From: Clostridiaceae bacterium AM27-36LB | GTDB taxonomy: Bacteria; Bacillota; Clostridia; Lachnospirales; Lachnospiraceae | Assembly (NCBI GenBank): GCA_003480725.1 | Contig: QUJQ01000001.1 | Location: 541,750-605,749, forward strand | DNA: 64,000 nucleotides | Reading direction: 5' to 3' | In this document: piece after piece, positions 33,741-44,847 of the stretch | How the letters are laid out: every line of letters starts with the position of its first letter | Numbering within the stretch: position 1 is the stretch's first letter | The notes under the pieces: generated by a model | Told to the model about the DNA's origin: nothing | Database searches by the model: none | What the model saw: only the letters and a program-made list of their open reading frames with translations | Program-made: the position numbers and the translations under genes

Positions 33741-34754
33741 TCATTCATAAGAAAAATACCACAGATCCTTGATCTGGCTACTTAAGGAATCGTAATCCCA
33801 TACCTGGCGGCTTCTGCTGATACAATTTGGATCATTGATCAGGAAGCCGTCTTTTTCATACCCATAGATCATGATAAAATGCCCGGCTGTGGTGAAATCC
33901 CCGGGGCGCATGGCACAGATAATAGGATGTCCCTGATCCAGTCTTGATTTCATCAGATCCTCATCCAGAGACATTTCGGTTCCGGTGATTCCAAAATGAG
34001 AAGCGCCTTCTGTCATCAATGCCCAGGCAGTACCGGTTCCTTCAATATAGTAACCGGCACTCTCCGCATAAGCGGCAATCTGTGCAGGCGTTGCACTCTC
34101 CTCTCTTGTCAAGGAGTAGACCACCATGGACAGACAGGTAGGACCACAGCCGGAGATACCGATATTGCTGCTTCCATAAGGAAGATAACCCCAGCGGCTG
34201 TCCCACTGGATCAATAATGGATAAGTCTCTTTCTTTTCCTTTTTCGTCAGTGACGCATCGGAAGAGACGGACGTCTGTTTCAGATAGCCGGATACAAAAT
34301 CCAGCATCTCCGGATTATTTGCCAGTGCAGCCAGCATGGCAGACGGATATTCGGAGGAATGTTCTATGATGTAGGCATATTGTGCATCAGTCTTTGCCTT
34401 GTCGGACAGAACTTCTAAAACTTCCTCTTCTGTCCGGGACACTGGAGTTGGAATTTTCTCAACCATGGTTTCTTTTTCTATGAATCCGAAGAGTTGCTGT
34501 TCTACATTAGCGATTAAAGAGGTAGTTTCACTTTCATTTCCATCCATATAGGCCGCTACTACATTGGAACGAAGCAGGTTTAGGCAGATCCAGCCTGCGA
34601 TAACAAGGATCACAAGTCTTACACTTAATCGTCTCATCTGCGCCATCCGTTTTGCCCGGCGTTTTCTGGCTTTTCTGCGTTTTCGTGAAATACGGATCCG
34701 TTCCAGATCTGCCTCATAATCGTCATTTTCTGTTGTATACTGATATCTTCCCAT
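33741..34754 (-). CDS. C39-like cysteine peptidase with an N-terminal membrane anchor
   Basis: 337 residues. A very basic N-terminus (residues 20-40, SRKRRKARKRRAKR) leads into one membrane helix, then an extracytoplasmic linker and a Peptidase_C39_2 domain. The catalytic Cys is in SGCGPTCLSMV (about residue 208), the His in TAGHFIMIYG (about 292) and Asn-Asp in LINDPNC (about 307). Proteins with this layout act on cell-wall or surface peptides; the substrate is not known. Overlap is absent and the gene is monocistronic, convergent with the MFS gene. Confidence 0.75.
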   Translation of the reverse strand: MGRYQYTTENDDYEADLERIRISRKRRKARKRRAKRMAQMRRLSVRLVILVIAGWICLNLLRSNVVAAYMDGNESETTSLIANVEQQLFGFIEKETMVEKIPTPVSRTEEEVLEVLSDKAKTDAQYAYIIEHSSEYPSAMLAALANNPEMLDFVSGYLKQTSVSSDASLTKKEKKETYPLLIQWDSRWGYLPYGSSNIGISGCGPTCLSMVVYSLTREESATPAQIAAYAESAGYYIEGTGTAWALMTEGASHFGITGTEMSLDEDLMKSRLDQGHPIICAMRPGDFTTAGHFIMIYGYEKDGFLINDPNCISRSRQVWDYDSLSSQIKDLWYFSYE

Positions 34755-34871
34755 GATTCTCCCTTGTATCTTTTTTTATATATTTCCATGTGCAGTGGAA
34801 TAGATTCCCTCATCTGAATATTAGACGAAGAAATCTGCCATCTGATCTCATTAAATATTCATCTGGATATA

Positions 34872-34889
34872 TAAAAGCAGGAAACCTGC
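34872..34889 (-). terminator. Short rho-independent terminator
   Basis: GCAGG, three-base loop, CCTGC, followed on the minus strand by TTTTA. It lies about 80 bases after the stop of the P-type ATPase gene. Confidence 0.6.
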
Positions 34890-34970
34890 TACATGCAATG
34901 ATTGTAGCACATTCCCTGCCAAATGAATCTTAAGATAATTCAAAGAATTCTGAAGAATTTCCACAATTTG

Positions 34971-37631
34971 TTATTTATAGAATATCCGCATAACTGCCTT
35001 CCGGATCATATCTACCGGGATCATGGTAAAGGCCATACAATAAGCCAGAAGCCAGCCGCGAACGCCAAAAGGAACACAACTGAACATTGCACTGATAAAT
35101 GTAAACGCTTTGACCGGCAGTAAGGATACATTGATAATGGCAAACTGAATAAACAGGATCAGGAAAAACACTTTGAGGAAATCTGGATTTTCCTTCAGGT
35201 GTCCAAAGATCCGGAAACCATCGTCTCTCACATTGAAACCATTGAACAGTGCACTGGCAATAAACAGAACAAAATAGGAAGTAAGGAACTGCTTATCAGT
35301 CTCGAAAAAGCTTCTTGTCCAGTCTGATGTCAGATAAAATAAACTGAGTACCGTTAACCAGATTCCCATAATACCGATCTGATACATCATAGAACGGCTG
35401 ACCAGCGGATCGGTCCGCTTTCTGGGTGCTTCATCCATATATTCCGGAAGAGCCGGTTCGTTGCCAAGCATCATAGCTCCCAGTCCGTCCATGACCAGAT
35501 TGACAAACAGCAGGTGAGTCACTTTCAACGGCTCATCCACTCCAAAGAAAGGTGCAATCGCACTGACCAGCACAGCTGCTACATTGATGACCAGCTGGAA
35601 TTTGCAGAATTTTAAAATATTATGGAAAATGGTTCTTCCATAGAGAATCGCATCTTTGATGGAGTTAAAATTATCATCAAGGATCACGATTTTTCCTGCT
35701 TCTTTTGCAGCTTCTGTTCCGCTTCCCATGGCAAATCCCACATCAGCACGTTTCAGTGCCGGGGAATCGTTGACTCCATCTCCTGTCATACCGACCACAA
35801 GATTTTCTTCCTGACAGAGTCGGACCATACGGGACTTATCCGTAGGAAGTGCTCTGGCAATGACACGAATATGCGGCAGGATCTTCTTTACTTCCTCATC
35901 GCTCATGGAATTTAACATGGTCGAGGTGAGACAGACATCCTCATCCGAATGAACAAGACCTGCATCTTTGGCGATGGCGGATGCAGTCTCCAGCCGGTCA
36001 CCGGTGATCATAACTACCTGAATACCAGCTTTTTGTACATCATGGATGGCAATACGGGCTTCCGGTCTTACATCATCGCGGATGGCTGCCATACCGATCA
36101 GTACCAGATTTCCAGAGATACAGTTCTCCTGCAAAGGTTCTTCAGAATATCCAAATGCGATCACACGCATGGCTTTTTTTGCCAGAGTATCGATCCGCTG
36201 ATTGATACAGGACAGATCCAGCGGATGGAGCTGCCCGTCAGTTCCCATATAACGGTCAGCCTTCTGGAGTAATCTTTCCGGTGCACCTTTATAATAGGTC
36301 AGTCCACCGATCTGAGCCTGACTGAATTTATTGGAAGAATTGAATTTCTGAGAGGCAAATACTTCCAGTGATGGATCTTCCTTCATTTTCAGATAAGAAT
36401 CTTCTCCTAAAAACTTCATCAGTGCCTGATCTGTAGCATTTCCACTGATGACACGATGATGTTCATCAAACATGGAAGAAGTATTTTTACCAATCGCAAC
36501 ATGAAGTTTCTCACGTATGTCAGGGTAATTATTAATCTGTTTAGTGTCAATGATCGTTCCATCACCACTGAAAAACTGAACCACTTCCATCTCGCCTTTT
36601 GTGATGGTTCCAGTCTTATCACTGAACAGAATATTCAAAGCACCTGCGGTCTCGATTCCTTCTGCTTTTCGAACCAGAACATTGTGATCCAGCATTTTGC
36701 TTGTATTCTGCATCAGTACCAGGGAAATCATAAGCGGAAGTCCTTCCGGTACTGCACAGACAATGATCACAATAGCAAGGGTCAGTGCGTTGATCACATC
36801 CATGAAAATATTCTGCCAGCCCTGTACCATGTAAGCTGCAGGACCGCCTGCCAGAATCACAAAATGAATCATATACAGAAGGGCAATCACTACAGCACCA
36901 GTATAGCCAATCTTGGAGATCTGTCCTGCCAGAATAGAAAGTTTTACCTGCAGTGGTGATGCGGGTTCTTCTTCCTGCATTTCCAGTGCCATATGACCCA
37001 TCATGGTCTGAAGACCAGTCTTCTTCACAAGTAATACGCCTTCACCATCATAGACGATAGCTCCCCGGAAAAGAGAAAATCCATCCACAAAGGTGTCACC
37101 TGTGATCTGTTCTGGAAAGGGCTGATCTTTATCTACAGCTTCTTTATGACATTCCTCTGTCTCGCCGTTCAGTGCAGCATTATTTACACTGAGATGTCCA
37201 TATGCCAGAATGCCGTCAGCAGGAATCTTATCTCCTGCCTGCAGCAACACCAGGTCGCCAACTACAATGTCATCCGAATCGATCATACGTATGATACTAT
37301 CTCTGTATACTTTACTCTGCTCTTTTTTTACAGAATTTTTCAGATCCCGGTATTTAGAATCGCTGGCCACACCGGTTCTGGCCGTCACAAAAGCAACCAC
37401 CAGAATTGCCACGATGGTTCCCAACGGTTCATAAATCTGTGCATAACCAAAGAAAAACATGACGATCATCAACAGTGCGATCGCTACCAGAATACGGATC
37501 ATCGGATCCTGAAAAGTCTCCCGGAATTCTTTCCAGAATGTGGTTGGCTCTGAATCCGGGATCACATTACTTCCATATTTTTCACGAGATTCTGTTACTT
37601 CTGACTGTTTCAGTCCATGAAGCTGTTCCAT
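34971..37631 (-). CDS. Calcium-translocating P-type ATPase
   Basis: The ATG at 37631 (MEQLHGLKQSE) lies after GAGGAGG; a GTG at 37658 is upstream of that site. About 886 residues with ten membrane helices. Phosphorylation motif SDKTGTITKG (about 337), actuator loop LNGETEE (about 155), hinge TGDGVNDSPALKRADVG (about 615), and VPEGLPL in helix four, whose Glu coordinates calcium in type II ATPases. It should export Ca2+ with ATP. Single gene with a terminator behind it. Confidence 0.9.
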   Translation of the reverse strand: MEQLHGLKQSEVTESREKYGSNVIPDSEPTTFWKEFRETFQDPMIRILVAIALLMIVMFFFGYAQIYEPLGTIVAILVVAFVTARTGVASDSKYRDLKNSVKKEQSKVYRDSIIRMIDSDDIVVGDLVLLQAGDKIPADGILAYGHLSVNNAALNGETEECHKEAVDKDQPFPEQITGDTFVDGFSLFRGAIVYDGEGVLLVKKTGLQTMMGHMALEMQEEEPASPLQVKLSILAGQISKIGYTGAVVIALLYMIHFVILAGGPAAYMVQGWQNIFMDVINALTLAIVIIVCAVPEGLPLMISLVLMQNTSKMLDHNVLVRKAEGIETAGALNILFSDKTGTITKGEMEVVQFFSGDGTIIDTKQINNYPDIREKLHVAIGKNTSSMFDEHHRVISGNATDQALMKFLGEDSYLKMKEDPSLEVFASQKFNSSNKFSQAQIGGLTYYKGAPERLLQKADRYMGTDGQLHPLDLSCINQRIDTLAKKAMRVIAFGYSEEPLQENCISGNLVLIGMAAIRDDVRPEARIAIHDVQKAGIQVVMITGDRLETASAIAKDAGLVHSDEDVCLTSTMLNSMSDEEVKKILPHIRVIARALPTDKSRMVRLCQEENLVVGMTGDGVNDSPALKRADVGFAMGSGTEAAKEAGKIVILDDNFNSIKDAILYGRTIFHNILKFCKFQLVINVAAVLVSAIAPFFGVDEPLKVTHLLFVNLVMDGLGAMMLGNEPALPEYMDEAPRKRTDPLVSRSMMYQIGIMGIWLTVLSLFYLTSDWTRSFFETDKQFLTSYFVLFIASALFNGFNVRDDGFRIFGHLKENPDFLKVFFLILFIQFAIINVSLLPVKAFTFISAMFSCVPFGVRGWLLAYCMAFTMIPVDMIRKAVMRIFYK

Positions 37632-37704
37632 ATAGTTTATTTCCTCCTCATATCTCACACTCTGATTTCATTTAAATCCACTCTCGGAACATTATAAAAC
37701 AAGT

Positions 37705-37750
37705 TATAAAAAAAAGAAACGGATAATAATCTAAATATGTCCGTTTCTTT
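37705..37750 (-). terminator. Rho-independent terminator
   Basis: AAAGAAACGGA (37713-37723) pairs with TCCGTTTCTTT (37740-37750), with a run of A at 37707-37715 that is a T run on the minus strand. It ends the metallopeptidase gene. Confidence 0.8.
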
Positions 37751-37784
37751 GCTAAAAATCTGTTAAGAATCTATTAAAAATTTA

Positions 37785-38357
37785 TTATGGATCTTGTTTT
37801 AGCCGTTCCCGGCAAGTTTTCCAGTCAGGATAATGCTGATCGAGCAATCCATAAAACCTTGCATTGTGTCCTCGCTCCAGCAGATGAGTCAGCTCATGAA
37901 CCACTACATATTCGATACATTCCTCCGGATAAGCACCAAGCCACAGGCTGATGGAGATATTCCCATTTCTGGTGTTGCAGCTTCCCCACTGGGAACGAGT
38001 AGGACGGATCGTTACCTTAGCACTTTGAACACCCAGGATCGGTTCCCACTTCCGGAACATTTCTGGAATGACCGCAAGTAATTTCCGGCGATATTCCTCT
38101 GCATGCAGTCTCTTCAGACGTTCTTTCTCCAGCCGGTCTTCTGTCGTCGGCAGGGTGATCTGCTTTTTCTCATAATTTTTCAGCCACTGGCGGATGCGGG
38201 GCTGCTCCAGTGTATGAAGCCCTGCATCATAGCTCATGCCATAGGGAATGGACATAAGGATCAATGTGGGATCATCCTGATGAATCCTCATATTTGTCCT
38301 TTTTACATTCTTCTTTGTGACCTGCACCCGGTACTGGTGCCATAAAAATTGCTTCAT
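37785..38357 (-). CDS. YgjP/SprT-like M48-type metallopeptidase
   Basis: 190 residues. The zinc motif VVHELTHLLERGHNARFY carries HELTH (His about 152 and 156) and the third ligand side His. TRSQWGSCNTRNGNISISLWL is the conserved YgjP core. It is short compared with most family members (about 220-240), which suits a cytosolic domain of DUF45. No signal peptide or membrane helix. The biological target is not known. Downstream of the ATP synthase operon, but separated by an inverted repeat. Confidence 0.8.
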   Translation of the reverse strand: MKQFLWHQYRVQVTKKNVKRTNMRIHQDDPTLILMSIPYGMSYDAGLHTLEQPRIRQWLKNYEKKQITLPTTEDRLEKERLKRLHAEEYRRKLLAVIPEMFRKWEPILGVQSAKVTIRPTRSQWGSCNTRNGNISISLWLGAYPEECIEYVVVHELTHLLERGHNARFYGLLDQHYPDWKTCRERLKQDP

Positions 38358-38391
38358 TTCTTTGTTCTCGCATTCATGATCATTTTACAAG

Positions 38392-38443
38392 CTAACAAGA
38401 CGAGTCTGTGGTGGTCTTACATTTCACAAACTCGTCTTGTTAG
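38392..38443 (-). terminator. Inverted repeat after the ATP synthase operon
   Basis: CTAACAAGACGAGT (38392-38405) pairs perfectly with ACTCGTCTTGTTAG (38430-38443), 14 pairs around a 24-base loop. No strong T run follows on either strand, so termination or mRNA stabilisation are both possible. It lies just after the atpC stop. Confidence 0.6.
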
Positions 38444-38466
38444 TAATTCTGTCATCATTGACAGCT

Positions 38467-38880
38467 TTATCGAACAAATTTTTCAGTTTCTTTCAGTCGT
38501 GTCAATGCACGTGCCATAGCAGCCTGCGTCATATGATACTCCTGAATACTCTGCTTCTGACGAAGTCGCTCCTGAGCACGCTCCAGAGCTTCTTTTGCAC
38601 GGTTGGCATCTACTTCTTCCGAGCGCTCCACCGTATCAGCCAGAACAGTCACACGGTTGTTTGCAACCATACAGAATCCTTTTCCAAGAACTGCATAGCT
38701 CCATTCACCGCCTTCTTCCTTCTGCATTCTCATCTCACCATTGTCAACTGCAACAATGACTTCCTCATGATGAGCCATGATCGCTTTCTCACCGTCTACA
38801 GACGGAATGATCAGACAAGTGCAGAATCCTTCATAAAAAATACGGTTACTGGATATGACTTTTAAGTAAAATTTTGACAT
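38467..38880 (-). CDS. atpC: ATP synthase epsilon subunit
   Basis: 137 residues with an N-terminal beta sandwich (IIPSVDGEKAIMAHHEEVI, the conserved G-x-x-x-x-x-H-x-x region) and a C-terminal helical hairpin (ANRAKEALERAQERLRQK) that can inhibit the enzyme. Last gene of the operon, 12 bases after atpD. Confidence 0.9.
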   Translation of the reverse strand: MSKFYLKVISSNRIFYEGFCTCLIIPSVDGEKAIMAHHEEVIVAVDNGEMRMQKEEGGEWSYAVLGKGFCMVANNRVTVLADTVERSEEVDANRAKEALERAQERLRQKQSIQEYHMTQAAMARALTRLKETEKFVR

Positions 38881-38892
38881 ATGTCTTCACCT

Positions 38893-40311
<1,419 letters not shown>

Positions 40312-40323
40312 TTATAGTAAAGT

Positions 40324-41217
40324 TTATTGTTTCTTGTTTTTCTGAGCTCTGGCACCGCTGCATACCTCAGTGATCTCCTGTGTAATGGCAGCCTGTCTGG
40401 CCCGGTTATACATGATACTCAGGTCATGAAGAAGCTCATCTGCATTGTTGGTAGCAGACTCCATTGCCTGCATACGTGCATTCTGTTCACTACAGAAAGA
40501 CTCAACCAGCGCACTGTAGATAAAACCGGAAATGTAGTTTGGAACAATACTGTCCACAACAGTCTGAGCATCTGGAATTGCCAGGAACTCTTCATGATAC
40601 ACATCCATAGGAATCTTCGGCATAGGAGGTCTCTCCATAGGAAGCATCTTCCGCACTTCAGCAACACTGGTCATGCTGTTTTCCATCCGTGTGAAAATAA
40701 CCTGGATCTCATCCAGTTCTCCTGACTGAAATTTTTCCAGAAGTGTCTCTGCAATCCAGCGGGCACGGCTGAAGGTCGGGTTCTGTGCGGTAAACTGGAA
40801 ATTTTCCTGAATAGGCACATGCTGACCAGTAAAATACTGTCGTCCCAATTCTCCAACAACGAACAACTCTGCCCATTGGTTCTGGTCATCCAGAAATTCC
40901 TGGGCAAGCTTCAGTACATTGTGGTTATAAGCACCAGCCAGGCCCTTATCACCGGTAATAACCAGAAGTCCCACTTTTTTCTGATGGTCCAGTTCTTCCT
41001 TTTCTTCCTTCTCGAAATACATATGGCTGACATCCGGCAGATGACGCAGCAGACGTGCCATCATAGATTGAAGGGTGTAGAAATACGGCTCCGTATTTTC
41101 CAGATCCTGCTTAGCCTTTCTCATCTTGGTAGAGGAGATCATGTACATGGCATTGGTGATTTTTCTCGTATCCTGGATACTTTTGATCCTGTTCTGGATC
41201 TCTCGCAGTCCTGCCAT
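40324..41217 (-). CDS. atpG: ATP synthase gamma subunit
   Basis: 297 residues. The N-terminal coiled coil has the signature REIQNRIKSIQDTRKITNAM and the C-terminal helix ends NRARQAAITQEITEVCSGA. It is the central rotor shaft, and carries a Rossmann-like middle domain (GLLVITGDKGLAGAYNHNV). It begins one base after the end of the fused delta-alpha gene. Confidence 0.95.
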   Translation of the reverse strand: MAGLREIQNRIKSIQDTRKITNAMYMISSTKMRKAKQDLENTEPYFYTLQSMMARLLRHLPDVSHMYFEKEEKEELDHQKKVGLLVITGDKGLAGAYNHNVLKLAQEFLDDQNQWAELFVVGELGRQYFTGQHVPIQENFQFTAQNPTFSRARWIAETLLEKFQSGELDEIQVIFTRMENSMTSVAEVRKMLPMERPPMPKIPMDVYHEEFLAIPDAQTVVDSIVPNYISGFIYSALVESFCSEQNARMQAMESATNNADELLHDLSIMYNRARQAAITQEITEVCSGARAQKNKKQ

Positions 41218-41218
41218 A

Positions 41219-43249
41219 CTACTTCACCACCTGACTCTTGTATTCCTTTACTGCATCAATGATCTTATTGATCAGAGTATCACTTAAGCTGTGCAGCTCT
41301 TCGATCTCTTCTCCAATCTGCGGATGCTTCTGATCCAGATATGCAAGCATATCTTTCTGGAACTTTTTCAGCTCTTTCACAGGAACATCCAAAAACAGCT
41401 TATGGGTTGCTGCACACAGCGTGATCACCTGTGCATGCAGGGAAAGCGGCTCGCTCAATGGCTGTTTTAACAGCTCCATCAGACGTTTTCCGTATTCCAA
41501 CTGCTCTTTTGTGATAGCATCCAGATCAGAACTGAACTGGGTAAATACTTCCATCTCACGATACTGGGCAAGATCAATACGGATACTTCCGGCTGCCTTC
41601 TTCATTGCTTTGGTCTGGGCTGCACCACCTACACGGGAGACAGACAGACCAACATTGACTGCCGGACGCATACCTGCGTTAAATAAGTCACTCTCCAGGA
41701 AAATCTGACCATCCGTAATGGAGATGACATTGGTCGGAATATATGCAGATACATCACCAGCCTGTGTTTCAATGATCGGAAGTGCTGTAATGGATCCGCC
41801 TCCCTTTTCGTCACTCAGACGGCTGGAACGTTCCAGCAGACGGGAATGCAGATAGAATACATCACCTGGATAAGCCTCACGTCCCGGAGAACGCTCCAGC
41901 AACAGGGACAGGGATCGATAGGCCACTGCATGCTTGGACAGGTCATCATATACGATCAGTACATCCTGACCTCTGTGCATAAAGAACTCTGCCAGTGCGG
42001 TTCCTGAATATGGAGCCAGATACTGAAGCGGAGCCGGATCACTTGCTGTAGAAGATACGACAATCGTGTAATCCATAGCACCATGCTTCTCAAATGTATG
42101 CACCAGTTTGGATACTGTAGATGCTTTCTGGCCAATTGCCACGTAAATACAGATAACGTTCTTTCCTTTCTGGTTCAGAATCGTATCTGTAGCAATAGAA
42201 GTCTTACCAGTCTGACGGTCTCCGATGATCAACTCACGCTGTCCACGACCAATCGGGAACATAGAGTCAATTGCCAGAATACCGGTCTCCAGCGGAGTAT
42301 CCACAGATTTACGATCAATGATTCCAGGTGCCGGTTCTTCTACCGGACGATAATCCGTAGTCTCAATCTTGCCTTTTCCATCAATAGGTTCACCAAGTGC
42401 GTCTACAACACGGCCGATATATCCATCTCCAACCGGAATACCAGCCATCCGTCCTGTGCGGGCTACACGGGTTCCCTCTTCAATCTCAGTATCTTTTCCA
42501 AGAAGGATACATCCAATCTCATTTTCACGCACATCCTGCACCATGGCTTTCAGACCATTATCAAATACCAGGATCTCTCCATACATTGCATGATCTACAC
42601 CATCAATGTAGGCAATACCATCACCGACACGGCTGACAACACCAACCTCCTGGCTGGCAATATCGACGTCATCCATGCTTCCTTTCAGAATACTGATGAT
42701 TGCTTTCTGTGCTACCAGCGGGCCATCACCGGAAATATCCAGAGACTGCAGTTTCTGCTGCAGAGCCTTCTTACGTCCGGAAGCACTCCAGTCATACTCT
42801 TCGTTGCCGGCATGGAGGATAAATCCACTGCCAAGCTCTTTATTCTGTTTACGGGAAATGTTCAGCACTCTCTCTGGATACTGCTGTCTTAAAAATTTTA
42901 TAATGCCTTCATACTGAGCATCATCCGGTTCTGTTACATATTCAAGAACACAGGAAAGAGGAGTACGTTCCTCATCCGACAGTTCCATGTATGCTTTCAG
43001 GATCTCATCCAGAGATCCAAGGGCACCATCTTCAACCAGACCGTAGATAAACTGTCTGGACTCTGTCGGGAAAATTTCCTGAATGATATCCTCTCGTTTC
43101 ATACGGGAGGTTGCCGGATTTTCCAGCTCAGTCTGAATCTGCGGAACCGCTTTCAAAATATCGACTGCATGCTGCAGCACTTCCGGCCGCATACGCATGG
43201 ATGTCAGTCGATCCAGGTAGGAATTAAGATTCTTCATGAGTTGATTCAC
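41219..43249 (-). CDS. ATP synthase delta-alpha fusion protein
   Basis: One open frame of 676 codons holds both subunits. Residues 1-165 are a delta subunit: a helical N-terminal domain that is about 15 residues shorter than usual at the start, then the C-terminal core [20 protein letters not shown]. After a linker of about 20 residues, residues 178-676 are a full alpha subunit with [11 protein letters not shown], Walker [14 protein letters not shown] and the signature [17 protein letters not shown]. The start is drawn at GTG 43249, with ATG 43237 as alternative; both overlap atpF. An F1 head has three alpha and one delta, so an obligate fusion would be out of balance. An internal ATG at 42676 could supply free alpha. 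Confidence 0.85.
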   Translation of the reverse strand: MNQLMKNLNSYLDRLTSMRMRPEVLQHAVDILKAVPQIQTELENPATSRMKREDIIQEIFPTESRQFIYGLVEDGALGSLDEILKAYMELSDEERTPLSCVLEYVTEPDDAQYEGIIKFLRQQYPERVLNISRKQNKELGSGFILHAGNEEYDWSASGRKKALQQKLQSLDISGDGPLVAQKAIISILKGSMDDVDIASQEVGVVSRVGDGIAYIDGVDHAMYGEILVFDNGLKAMVQDVRENEIGCILLGKDTEIEEGTRVARTGRMAGIPVGDGYIGRVVDALGEPIDGKGKIETTDYRPVEEPAPGIIDRKSVDTPLETGILAIDSMFPIGRGQRELIIGDRQTGKTSIATDTILNQKGKNVICIYVAIGQKASTVSKLVHTFEKHGAMDYTIVVSSTASDPAPLQYLAPYSGTALAEFFMHRGQDVLIVYDDLSKHAVAYRSLSLLLERSPGREAYPGDVFYLHSRLLERSSRLSDEKGGGSITALPIIETQAGDVSAYIPTNVISITDGQIFLESDLFNAGMRPAVNVGLSVSRVGGAAQTKAMKKAAGSIRIDLAQYREMEVFTQFSSDLDAITKEQLEYGKRLMELLKQPLSEPLSLHAQVITLCAATHKLFLDVPVKELKKFQKDMLAYLDQKHPQIGEEIEELHSLSDTLINKIIDAVKEYKSQVVK
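42674..42685 (-). promoter_or_regulatory. Possible internal ribosome site and start for free alpha
   Basis: Inside the fusion gene, AAAGGAAGC precedes ATG (42676), followed by Asp-Asp-Val-Asp-Ile-Ala-Ser. The product would begin within the alpha N-terminal helix and have 485 residues, close to a normal alpha of about 500. The spacing between AGGA and ATG is only about three bases, shorter than ideal, so use of this start is uncertain. Confidence 0.4.
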
Positions 43250-43712
43250 CTGCTTTTGTCAAAAATTCATCATACAGAGCTTCGTCATTGTGTTCAGACT
43301 GCATAGACTTCACAGCAGCCTCCAGGATCATTCCACGGATCTCCTGTTCTGCCTTATTCATTACTTTTTCTTTCTGGAGGGCAGCCTCTTTCTTAGAAGT
43401 ATCAATGATCTGGCCTGCTTTCTTATGAGCATCAGATACAATCTGATCAAACTCTTTACGGGCATCAAGCTGAGCCTGTGCCATTACTTTAGCCTTTTCG
43501 CTTTCAATCTGATTCTGGTACTGTACACTCTTATCTTTTTCAGCCTTGGCTTCAGCCTGAAGCTGTTTTACTTCATCATAACGGGCATTGAGGGCTTCTT
43601 CCCGTTTGGTAATAATGTTATTGATCGGCTTGAACAGAAATTTGCGGATCAATACATACCAGATCAGAATATTAAGAATGGTAAAGACCAGATTAAAGTC
43701 TAATCTTAACAT
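43224..43712 (-). CDS. atpF: ATP synthase b subunit
   Basis: 162 residues: one N-terminal membrane helix ([20 protein letters not shown]) and a long charged coiled coil (about 30-140). It forms the peripheral stalk that binds delta at its C-terminus. Its stop overlaps the start of the delta-alpha fusion by 26 bases. One b gene is present, so the stalk is a homodimer. Confidence 0.9.
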   Translation of the reverse strand: MLRLDFNLVFTILNILIWYVLIRKFLFKPINNIITKREEALNARYDEVKQLQAEAKAEKDKSVQYQNQIESEKAKVMAQAQLDARKEFDQIVSDAHKKAGQIIDTSKKEAALQKEKVMNKAEQEIRGMILEAAVKSMQSEHNDEALYDEFLTKAGESTHEES

Positions 43713-43731
43713 GGATAAGTTCCGCCTTTCT

Positions 43732-43956
43732 TTAAGCCAACATAATGATGATCATCAGAGCAACTACGAAACCATAGATAGCGGTTGCCTCTGCCAGTGC
43801 GGATCCAAGCAGAAGAAGCTTGGTGATCTTACCTTCAGCCTCCGGCTGTCTTGCAACTGCCTCAGTAGCCTTGGATGTTGCGATACCGATACCAATACCG
43901 GCTCCCATACCAGTAAGTACTGCAATACCTGCGCCAATAGCGATTAATGTAGACAT
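43732..43956 (-). CDS. atpE: ATP synthase c subunit
   Basis: 74 residues, two membrane helices with a polar loop ARQPEAEGK. The ion-binding Glu is in [10 protein letters not shown]. In sodium-type c rings the neighbours Gln32 (helix one) and Ser66 (after the Glu) coordinate Na+; here those positions are Ile (GIGIGIA) and Ala. The ring is therefore more likely proton-type, from these residues alone. Confidence 0.9.
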   Translation of the reverse strand: MSTLIAIGAGIAVLTGMGAGIGIGIATSKATEAVARQPEAEGKITKLLLLGSALAEATAIYGFVVALMIIIMLA

Positions 43957-44001
43957 AATAACATTCTCCTTTTCCTTCGTTGTCTTTTGCTTTTTGTCTT
44001 T

Positions 44002-44679
44002 TTACTCCATTGATTCCTTAATAAACAGTCCCGTAAGGAATACAAATACATATGCCTGGATCAGTCCATCAAACAGATCAAAATAGGCACTGAATATAAC
44101 CGGGAGACCTACCGGAAGGACATACTCGATCAGCTTCATAATAACAAAAGCTCCAAGTACATTACCAAAAAGTCGCATACACAATGACAGCGGCTTGATC
44201 GCCACCTCCATGATGTTGATCGGAGCGACCAGTGCGATCGGCTCTGCAAAACTCTTCAGCCACCGCTTTACTCCTTTTTCATGAATACCGGCATACTCGA
44301 TCAGTACAATACTCATCAATGCCAGTGCGGCTGTCACGTTCAGATCCTTTGTGGGAGGCTTAAATCCCAGGATACCAATCAGGTTGGCGATTCCAAGATA
44401 GATCAGGACCGAAGTCAGGTAAGATGCATAACGCTTTCCCTCTTCTCCAACGATTCCCTCGCTGATGCCCTGTATCCAGGTCACTACAAACTCTAAAAAA
44501 AGTTGTCTGCGGCTTGGATGTTCCACCTTCAGATTTCTGGTCAGCAAAAATGCTGCCAGCAGAAATACCGCCATGATAATCCATGTGACAACAACTGATT
44601 CAGAGATCCCGATTCCACCGATTGAAAAGACGGTTTCACAGGTTAGCTCTTCAGTCAGTGTTTCGCCTAAATTACCCAT
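44002..44679 (-). CDS. atpB: ATP synthase a subunit
   Basis: 225 residues with about six membrane helices. The essential Arg is in PLSLCMRLFGNVLGAFV (about residue 169), facing the c-ring Glu. First gene of the operon; no atpI is present. A promoter lies about 65 bases upstream. Confidence 0.9.
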   Translation of the reverse strand: MGNLGETLTEELTCETVFSIGGIGISESVVVTWIIMAVFLLAAFLLTRNLKVEHPSRRQLFLEFVVTWIQGISEGIVGEEGKRYASYLTSVLIYLGIANLIGILGFKPPTKDLNVTAALALMSIVLIEYAGIHEKGVKRWLKSFAEPIALVAPINIMEVAIKPLSLCMRLFGNVLGAFVIMKLIEYVLPVGLPVIFSAYFDLFDGLIQAYVFVFLTGLFIKESME

Positions 44680-44741
44680 AACTGCACTTCCTTTCTAAAG
44701 AATTCTTTGCTTTAAAGTCCTTGCCTCAAAGCCTGTTACCT

Positions 44742-44770
44742 ATTATAATACGAAAGAAGAGAAATGTATA
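44742..44770 (-). promoter_or_regulatory. Probable promoter of the ATP synthase operon
   Basis: On the minus strand TATACA (44765-44770) and TATAAT (44742-44747) are separated by 17 bases. The -10 is perfect and the -35 is weak. The divergent LysR gene starts at 44848. Confidence 0.45.
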
Positions 44771-44847
44771 ATTGTTTTTTTTGACCATTAGTATAGATTT
44801 TATGAATATTACATCCACATTTTTTTGACGTTAAAGGGGTAAATGGA

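Noticed and set aside
42083..42892. Long plus-strand ORF of 269 codons opposite the alpha subunit gene
   Set aside because: No ribosome site or known motif; it is a shadow of the conserved delta-alpha gene on the other strand.
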